Below, in pieces: positions 55,050 through 64,000 of a DNA stretch of 64,000 nucleotides. Made by a program: the position numbers and the translations under genes. The notes beneath the pieces were generated by a model. It was not told the DNA's origin and did not search any database. It saw nothing but the letters and a program-made list of their open reading frames with translations. Each line of letters opens with the position of its first letter. Position 1 is the stretch's first letter. The stretch spans positions 5,080,373 to 5,144,372 of the forward strand of contig NC_088306.1 in assembly GCF_032854445.1 (NCBI RefSeq). The letters are read 5' to 3'. This DNA comes from Liolophura sinensis. Taxonomy: Eukaryota; Mollusca; Polyplacophora; Chitonida; Chitonidae.

Positions 55050-58000
55050 GATGAGTGTACTAGGGGGAGACAAGTGTAATATTTCTCTAACAGGACAGCA
55101 GCTGGTTCGATTGTCTCCCTTGGATAAGTTAATTCGGTAGAAAGTGTTAAGTTCTCTTCAGTCTTGCTTCGTGGTTTACATAGATGGTTACACCAGACTG
55201 GCTTTATTTCCGTGCGACTGCGATGCAACAGCTTATTTCTATGACTGTATACATGCCTACTTGTACCCGTACTATGCACTCGTGCTGACTCACTGGACAT
55301 TAGGCATGCCAAAAACACCAAACATGACACCCTAACTAATCAAAGCATATTGGACCAATGTCTCGTTCTTAATAAATATTAAAACTCATGATGTGTGCAT
55401 GCATACGCAGTTGCACACATAAACGACTTAAAGAGTGAGTAAGACCAGAGCCCATTGAAGGTTAGGTCTAAGCTGTAAAAAAAAACAAAAAACAGAGAAA
55501 TGTTAATCTCTTAATTTTAACAGAAAGTCTATTGTCTGAGTGATGCTAGACTGTATTCTGCTATTGCAACATATTATCGTTAAATATAACACCTATATTC
55601 CATTAAATTAAATTCATAATAAAGATCATATTAGATTAACAGAATATTATGTTGAATATGACACAGTATTATGTCACAATAACAGAATGCATTCTAGCAT
55701 CACGAAGATAACAAACTTTCTGTTAAAATTAACAGATTTATAATTTAAGAGAGAGATTATTATACTTCTCCTATACTGATAATTCTTCTACATGAAGGAC
55801 CCCCCGGCTTTCACGTAGACCGACAGGTATTAACGCGACGCCACATTTACTACAATTCGACAAAACATTTGCCATCAGCATGACAATATATTCGCCATCG
55901 ACACGGCATCACACTTCTCATCAGAACAACATATCCCACGTCATCAACACAATATCACCTTGACCATTAACACGGTATACCACTTGCTATCAACACAATT
56001 CCACGCTTCGCTAACATGCACTTGTCGTCTACACACCACTCCATTCTCACCATTATAACGACACCACATTCCAAATCAACACAACTACATAACATCAACA
56101 TGACATCACGTACGCCCTAAACACTGCTCCTCACTGATCCTCAATACGACATCACATTCTACATCGAGACATCATCACATTCGACACCAACTCAATACTA
56201 CACTCGCCATCAACATGACACATTACATTTGCCATCGGCACAACACTGCATTCGCTCTCAACCTGACACATTACTCGTCATCATCACAACTCCAAAAAAA
56301 TTGAATTTTTGAATTTGTTTTATTCCTTTTCAACTACCATATAATTCATTATGTCTCCAACGGCGAACAGCCTTTTCCCGCAAACACAGGACGAATAGGC
56401 CTTTACACGCTACTTTTCAGCTCAACTTATAGGTGCCTTAGCTGCACATTGATTACTGTCTTCTCGCAGTGGACGACCTCTTTCACATTAATCCTGATAT
56501 CTTTTGGATGCAAACCTGTGTGAAAACATTCAATCCAGTTTTTATTTGTTTTCAGCTCATAGTCTTTCCGTAAACCTCAATCAAATATATATTTCCCTCT
56601 TCATATCGACAGCGTTTCGCTCGTCACTCTCTTTATTCATAACAGAAACATCCCCTAAATTGCATTTTAAAAACACACTTCCTTGCTCAATCCCACAGGT
56701 CTTATCAAATTCTGCAGAAAGCTATTTCGCCGTATGAAAACGCCACAGTCGAATTGAATTCTAGTCTTTCGGGGTTTTATTTCATTTCTTTCCATTTTTT
56801 CAAATCTCTTTGCAGCGACTTTGAAATTCCCACAGAGTATTATAACGGCTTGGCTCGTCTCTGAGTATTGATAATCAAACATTTAAATATCAAACTGGTT
56901 TTGCAGCCTTAATACTTATGCTTTCTCCGCTCTCATTTATTGCAATATTAATTTTGTTCTATATTTAGCAGAATATTCCGTTACAACATCAGAATGCATT
57001 GTTGCATAACTTAATCAATAGACATTCTGTTATTTTTAACAGGTAATTTTTGAGGGTTCTTCTACAGTGCTCCACTGTATGGGGCAATGGTGACAATGTA
57101 TTGTTACCTAGCAAAGCGTTAGCAATCAAAACAACGCCACACTTTCCATCAACACGACACCGCACTTGACATAAATACGACACCGCCAATCAACACGACA
57201 ACACACTTGCCACCAACACGAGAGCACACTCGACAGCAATCACCCGTAACCCGGACACCATGCTCATCACGATTCCTCATATAGCCATGCATTTATAATA
57301 TCAGTGTAATACTGGCTTTGCCTTTTCCCGTGCATTTGGACGCATAGGCCTTACATGCTCCTTCTCAGTTCAACTTTATGTGCTTCACCTGCACATTGAT
57401 TACTTTCTTTATGCAGTAGGCTACTTTTGTCACATTATTCCACATTGTTTTAGATGCAAACCTGTGTGGAAAAATTCGATCGGATTTCTGTTTGTTTTTT
57501 GCTGATCGTCCTGCTGTAAAGGTTCATCAAATAGATATTTCCCCTATCAAATCAGCAGCGTTCCGCTCGTAAGTCTCTTTATTCATGACAGAAACATCTC
57601 CGAAATTGCATTTTAAGAACGCGTTTCCTTGGTTAATCCCACAGGTCTTGTCAAATTCAGCAAAAAGCTATTTCCTGGTATGGAAATTCGACAGATGTCG
57701 AATTGAATTCGGGTTTCATTTGATTTCTTTCCATTTTCTCAAATCTCTTCGCAGCTACTTTGAAATACCCACAGTATTATAACGGACTGGCTTGTCTCTG
57801 GGTATTGATAAACCGACATATAAATATCAGACATGTTTGCATCCTTAATACTTTGCTTTTAGCCGTTCTTACAGTCTGAGATGTCATATCGTACACTAGG
57901 GTGTTACACTGGAATTTTGATCGATGTTATCCACTTGGCCACGACTCCTCTTTGGCATCAGTAAGATGTTCAGAACGAGAAAGGTATCCTGCTTTTCTGA

Positions 58001-61000
58001 GAAAGTCAAGACAGAATCTCGAACCGACAAAAGTTAAGCGATATATACAGTTTGTGTGACAGAATAATTTAATTTAATTAATTTGCCCAGCGTCTCACAA
58101 AATCTCGACGTGGTTTGAGCTTCACAACTCAGACAGTAAACAGTCGTGGTGTACAAACGTAACCGAGCGTTGTCAACAACAAAGGGACACGACACAAGGA
58201 GTTTCTGGTTAGGCCTACTCCAGACCTAATAGCAAAAACCTCCTTAGCCAGTTTTACAACAGGTGATATAGACATCATTCACTTCGAGGGCGAAACCTTT
58301 GCTCACTTTGCCTATTTGCTTTTCCTCAGGCACAAGTTCCCTTTGAGTCAAGTCAGTCGACATCGATATCTGACGATTGCCAAATTTAAACACACTGATC
58401 GAGTCCACACTCTCATTGTCTTTAATCTCGAATTGTCTTTTGATTCTATTTGTTCGCCTCTTTTGATCAGTTCATATCAAATACTTTTTGTTTATTTCGA
58501 CGCCTTCTAGACATAGTTTCACCGGAAACGGCATTGAGACGGAGTTTTTAGTTCTTCGTTATGTTTCATCATGCGGGCTACAAGAAGGCTTTTGCGTGTG
58601 TACTTCAGGTATGCGATGTGGTATTTACTTGGCACTAGACGTTGCTTTGTTGTGATAACCTGACCGGGCATTTCTCTAGTCGGAGATTGTTCTGACGTTA
58701 GGTTTGGCGAAATTTTTTTCGACCAAGGATGGTCTTAAATCAACGTCAGACAGAGTTGTATTTAAAAATGTGATATGGTTAGACGATTTTCTTAGTCAGC
58801 TATGTTGAGGCTGTTACCAAGGCGGGTGGCATTGCCTATCACCCAGAAATCTCCGGCCAAGGTGGCCTAGGGAATAGCTGATCGACGCTATGCTTGCTAT
58901 AAAGCGACAGACAAAAATGAAAGGAACATAAGTGTATGCATACCTAATGCTCTAGAGACGTATTTGAAGGGAAAGTTTTGTTGGAGTCTAACAGGGTAAC
59001 TGCGTCAAGATTTTGAATGTATCTCGCTCTGACGTTGGATTGTGGCCATCCTTGGCATAAAAATTTTTTGTAAAAACCTAACGTTAGGGCAACTGACGTT
59101 AGTGCCTGCATACTTAAGGCTATGGAGACGTGTCACAATCGTCGAGACACACTGTCATAGCATCTACACAAGCTATTAAACAGAGAGTGTTCTAACGTTG
59201 GTTTTGGGCCATCCTTGATCGAAGGAAATTTTTGCTCCACCTAACATCAGAGCAACAGACTGGGGTTCTCCGGGCATCCTGACTTCACTCTGATTAACCA
59301 CCCAAGGGAAGGGGCCTGGGGAGGGCTCCTAAGACGATCTTTAGACTAAGAAGAGCAACGTCAGATCAACGTCATCAAAGGCTGATATCGACTTTGCAGA
59401 TATCAGTCATCGACGAAGAATGCATCTTTATACACACTTCCGGTTTGCTTTACTCAGATAGAATATTCTCTCTCAGCTTCTCCCCAAATCGGTTATCGAT
59501 TTCACCCAATCTTAACACCATATGATCTCTGTGTCTGGGCGTCTTTCATCTTGAGATCATTTACCATTCTTCAGTGTTTTATGTTGCTTTCAGTGATGGA
59601 GAATTTATAGCCACATAGAGTCTGTTCTTTGATCTCCAAAGCTTTCTAGCTTTTACGCAGAATTTCGCAGAAATGTTGTATTCTTGGTGATAATTATGCA
59701 CTAGACATCACTAACATACCTAATTTTGTGGGAGAGAAGCCAATAAACACGCATCTTCGCCCTTATTGCCCACAGTCACCGACACTGCAGTTCAGGAGTT
59801 CCAGCTCAGAATTGGTTGATTTTCAGAAGATAGTGTGATGAAATGTAGGCTGTGATACACGTAAATTAATGTCTTAATTTGAACGCAGATTTAATTTGTT
59901 AGTGACGCTAGATCACAGTCTCTTATTACAGCATAATACTGCGTCATATTCAGCATACTGTCCTGGAAGTCCTGACACAGTCATTATGTTAATATAATGG
60001 AGTATTTGTGCTGTATTTAACAGAATAATTCAATACAACATCAGAGTGTATTCTAGCATAACTTAACGAACAGACGTTCACGAGCAGATTGGATTCAGTG
60101 TAATTAACCACCTTGAGGACGGGACCCGAGGGAGGGATCCTCAAACGAGCTTCAGACTTAATAAGAAAAACTTCAGAGCAATGTCATCAAAGACTGAAAT
60201 CGACTTTGCGGATATCAGTCAAAGACGAAGAAGGCACCTTTGTATACACTTCCGGTTCGCTTTACCCAGACAGGAGATGCTTTCTCAGCCATTCTCCAGA
60301 TCGTTTATTGATTTCACCAAATCTTAACACTATATGATCTCTGTGTCTGGCCGTTTTTCATCTCGCGATTCTTTATCATTCGTCAGTATTTTATGTTGCC
60401 ATTACCAATGGCGAATTTATAATGATGTGTGATTTCTTCTTTGATCTCCAAAGCTTTCTAGATTATAAGCAGAATTCCGCTGAAATTCTGTATTCTTGGC
60501 GATAATTCTGTTGAAGCGAAGGCAATGAATACCTCTCTCCACTCTCATTGCCCTCAGCCAACGACACAGCAGCTCAGGAGTCCCAAGCTAGGATTGGTTG
60601 AGTTTCGAACGCTAATCTGATGAAATATAAGCCGGGATACACTCCAATTAAACTGTTCATTTTAACACAGATTGATAAAGACTGTATAGTCTGATACAAT
60701 ATATAATAAATATATATTTATCTGTTAAATACAGCAATATTGTATATGCAAGATATAGAATATGCTATATTTAACAGAATAACCCGCTACAAGATCAGAA
60801 TCCATTCTAGCATAACTTAACCTATAGAGGTTCCGTTATCTTTAGCAGATAATTTTTTAGAGTATTTCTGCAATACTCCACTGTATGGGGTATCTCTTCC
60901 CGCGCCATGGCGACAACCCACTGTTAGATAGCAGCCCATGAGTAATTAATTCAACGCCAAACTTTCCAGCAACAGGACAGCGCCATCAACACGGCAACGC

Positions 61001-61508
61001 ACTCGCCACCTACACGGCAGCACACTCCGACAGCAATTCGACCCCATCATCACCGTAGCCCGACGACATAGTCACGATTCCTCATATAGCCATGCTTTCT
61101 TAATATCAGTGTAACACAGGTTTTATACATTATTCATCACAGTTATTATTACGAAAGAATTGGCATGTCCCGAGTATTGAACAGCCTTTTCCTGCGCATC
61201 TGGACGCATACACCTTTACATGTTCCCTCTCAGCTCAACTTGATGTGTTTCACCTGCACATTGATTACTTTCTTCTCGCAGTAGGCGAGTTTTATCGAAT
61301 TAATCAGGAAGTTCTTTCAAACCCGATTGAAGAAATTCAACTAAATTTCTTTTTGTTTTGTGCTGATCGTCTTCCTGTAAACCTAAATCAATTATATATC
61401 TCCCCAATCAAATCGACAGCGTTCCGCTCGTAAATCCCTTTATTAAAAAAAAATATCTCAGAAATCGCATTTTAAAATTGCGTTTCCTTGCTTAATCCCA
61501 CAGGTCTT
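55050..61508. repeat. Modular non-coding repeat region
   Basis: No gene supported. Recurring modules: (a) GCACATTGATTACT to CCCACAGGTCTT at about 56370-56740, 57320-57850 and 61190-61508; (b) AACATCAGAATGCATT to ACTCCACTGTATGGGG at about 56950-57085 and 60760-60900, with partial copies near 55500-55745 and 59860-60085; (c) CACTTCCGGTT to GATCTCTGTGTCTGG at about 59340-59700 and 60150-60500; (d) CAACACGACACC-type runs at about 55850-56290, 57120-57260 and 60940-61080; (e) CTAACGTTGG/GGCCATCCTTG blocks at about 58680-59270. Copies are diverged. Confidence 0.7.
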
Positions 61509-61515
61509 ATTATTA

Positions 61516-61557
<42 letters not shown>

Positions 61558-61558
61558 C
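61509..61558. repeat. (TTA)n(TTTA)n microsatellite at LINE 3' end
   Basis: Eight or so TTA units followed by about seven TTTA units. On the minus strand this is the A-rich tail of the LINE that follows. Confidence 0.9.
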
Positions 61559-64000
61559 ACCAGAAATGCGGCAGAGTACAACAAAACACATTGCATCAGA
61601 TGCATACATAAAATTAGAGAACATTGGTAAAGAAAGCGTGGATGTTATGCCGATATGAGGCTCCCTGGCAGGAACAGAAACCCCAGATGGCTTATTTTAT
61701 CCCGTTTAGGAGTTGACGTGAGAGGTACAGTTTATCAAAATAGGAGCTGAGGGTAATATATGGGTATTTGATAAATATCGGACTAGAGAAAATTGTAAAC
61801 AGAGCAATCGGAATTCATGACACAACATGTTAGTAAGGCGAGGTTGAAGCAAAAATTGCATGCGTATTTATACGTTTATATAATGAAAGATATGCGTCAT
61901 TTAACTGAGGATACAGGTAGTGGTAATTAAGATACTGGACCTAAGAGTGACAATACTTACCATGTGAATCTACATTAACGTATTTACATTTGAATGGAAG
62001 CGACTGAAGGACACTTAGTCTGGCTGACGGTAAGTAATGAAATAGCACTTTAACCTGGATTTAAAAAGAGAAACAGAATCACGGTATTTTAAGTCAGAGG
62101 GCAACTTATTCCATTCTATGGGACCTTTTATCTTACAAGTCTAGAAAATCATTGGTTTTATGGAAAGGCCTCTGTAAGTTGACTGACGAAGTCGTATGGG
62201 GTAAAAATGAACTGATGATTGTTTGATAAAATAAGAACTGAAGCTGAAGGGGACAAGATCAGGACTGTGTAAGCACTTAAAAATTAACTGGGTTGTTTGA
62301 AATACGTTAACAGATTCAATCGACAATGTTTTGTTTTGCTTAAAGAATGGGCCAGTATGATCATGATTGTGGGAAAAATTTGTCAGTGGAACAGCACGTT
62401 TTGAAGGTGTATCAGGGGGAGGAGGTGGGTGGTGTAAGTATTACCTCACACTACGTTGCAATATGTTTGTATGGGATAAATAAGGGCATAATAAAGAATA
62501 TATAATGTTTTCTTCTTCAGAAAATATCTAATATGAGAGAGAGCACCTAGATTACGTGAAATTTTCTTGCAAATTTCGCTGATATGTGTCGTCCATGTCA
62601 ATTTATGGTTAATAGTTACTCCAAGAAGATTGAAAGATGTTAGATATTCGATTTCCTGTTGCTTTACATTAATATGAGGTTGGAAATGTGTGTTATTTTT
62701 TCTGTTTGGTGTGATAAACATAGATTTGGTTTTCTTAATATTCAAAGAAAATTTGTTACCACACAACCATCAATAAAGCTTATCGAATTCTTAGTTTATT
62801 TTTTTATTTTATAGTACAGGATCGGAGTCAGATAGAAAGGCACTCGTGTCATCGGCAAACAGGGTAATTTCAAGGTTAGATGCATAGACGATATCGTTAA
62901 TATAAATTAAAACAAAGCAGAGGATCAAGAATAGAACGTTGTGGAACTCCAGTGTTTTTGGCGTTTGAATGAAGATTCGATGTTGTTATAAAGTAAACAG
63001 TGTCTCCGGTTAAAGAGGCAACATTTATTGAATAGGCCAGTAACACCATAATGTTTTAGTTTTTCTAAGATGATAATATGACCGAATGTGTCGAATGCTT
63101 TGACTAGGTCAAGAAAAAGAGAAATGCTAAATTTATTTGATTCTTTGGCTTTTACGAGTTTATCATAGACGCAAATCAAAGCATGCATCGTAGAATGGTT
63201 GCTCCTGACGCCATACTGATTTTCGAAAAGCACTTTGTTCGTTTCAAATAAATATATTTTAATACTTTAAATATATTTTTAGTTTATCGGCTACTAATGA
63301 TTCAAATATCTTACTGAAAAAAAGGCAATAGGAAAAGAGGTCTGTAATTACTATGTCATCCATGCCCCCTGCTTTAAAAAATGGGCAGATTTTGGCGACT
63401 TTTGACTTATCTGGAAAAATTCCAGTTAGAAACAACAAGTTAACCATATGGGTCAATGGATGAGCCAAGGAATCAGCTGCCATTTTAATAACAGAGGGAT
63501 GAAAGCCATCTAATCCAAGGGAACTTTTTTTGAATCTCCTAACTAATTCACGAACTTCTTCATATGTACAAAGGCCTAGTGAAAAACTTGGGGGATTGAT
63601 CGGTGGAAGGGAGCTTCTACAGCAATTTGAGGCAAGCGGTATTTCGGATCCTACTTTACTAGGGATGTCATTAAATATGTGTTAAAACCATCCGCAATTT
63701 TTTTCCGGATCAGTTACTCTATCACCATCAATGGTGAACGACTTCGGCAGTTTCTCATTATTTTGTTTTTATTAAATTATTTATTAATTTCCACGTTCCC
63801 TTTATGCTGTTATTTACAGAATTAAATTTCTGGTCGAAATAATACTTTTTCGCTGAGCGTAATATGTGGTCCAGTTTATTTCTATATTTCCGGTATAAAT
63901 CTTTTATTTCTTTGCTGCTATTCTCTCTAAATGAGCTACGTACGGCTGGAGTAATTTTGACCTACTAGAATTTCTGTCAATATTTTAGAGGGGAACGTTT
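61559..64000 (-). mobile_element. Jockey/CR1-like non-LTR retrotransposon, decayed, 5' part outside window
   Basis: Minus-strand RT pieces in order: 63483-63259 (upstream RT, GIFPDKSKVAKICPFFK), 63233-62925 (NQYGVRSNHSTMHAL and LFLDLVKAFDTFGH, RT domains 2-3), the catalytic FADDTSAFLSD at about 62859-62825, then 62766-62446 (LNIKKTKSMF, LGVTINHKLTW, LYYALIYPIQTYCN, domains 6-9). Frameshifts and stops between pieces make it inactive. It ends at a TAAA/TAA tail. The family call rests on the FADDT and KAFDT motifs and the thumb segment. Confidence 0.8.
62446..63483 (-). pseudogene. Reverse transcriptase remnant
   Basis: RT core of the LINE at 61559-64000, broken into at least four frames. It keeps the first catalytic Asp (LDLVKAFD) and the FADD pair. 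The product would not be translatable as one chain. Confidence 0.75.

Noticed and set aside
55022-55335. Overlapping open frames on both strands near the putative promoter
   Set aside because: No domain, no splice or codon signal, and they overlap the likely promoter; not supported as genes.
58316-58510. 64-codon plus-strand open frame
   Set aside because: No recognisable domain, flanked by the modular repeats, and no sign of splice sites or conservation.

Overview
The window is animal nuclear DNA. Coding sequence is split by many GT-AG introns, and SINEs, LINE remnants, MITEs and minisatellites fill the gaps. The commonest SINE has a tRNA-type head and a core reading roughly GTACTCAAGAATATTTCACT. 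From general knowledge this points to a lophotrochozoan, most likely a mollusc, but the species cannot be read from the sequence.

1-3584: frameshifted Tx1/L1-like LINE on the plus strand. Its poly(A) tail ends inside a tRNA-Ile copy. 3585-9720: a tandem array with units of roughly 0.7-1.1 kb. Most units carry an intron-containing tRNA-Ile(UAU) gene or a decayed copy of one, followed by 17-bp sub-repeats and a second tRNA-like block. Copies at 5529-5638 and 9291-9400 look intact or nearly so. 9820-12667: a SINE, a GC-rich minisatellite, and sequence downstream of the main gene.

12668-52689 (minus strand): one complete gene of 18 coding exons. It encodes a PIX-family Rho guanine nucleotide exchange factor (ARHGEF7/beta-PIX type; SH3-DH-PH-GIT-binding-coiled coil). 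All exon phases join to an open frame of 653 codons plus stop, very close to the 646 residues of vertebrate beta1-PIX. One junction keeps frame only if a weak donor 4 nt downstream of a consensus donor is used. A candidate 5'UTR exon and promoter (GTCACGTGAC) lie near 54.9-55.04 kb.

The most striking feature is three separate tandem arrays inside this gene. Each array unit contains the 3' end of a coding exon plus its 5' splice site: 16 copies of a DH exon end (43.6-45.6 kb), 9 copies of the next-but-one exon end (41.5-42.24 kb), and 5-6 copies of the last PH exon end (36.3-36.54 kb). The introns also hold many other minisatellites, one of which switches orientation (32.27-33.19 kb).

55.05-61.51 kb: no gene seen. 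It is built from recurring non-coding modules present in two to four diverged copies. 61.5-64 kb: minus-strand jockey/CR1-like LINE with broken reverse transcriptase, whose 3' tail interrupts one module copy.
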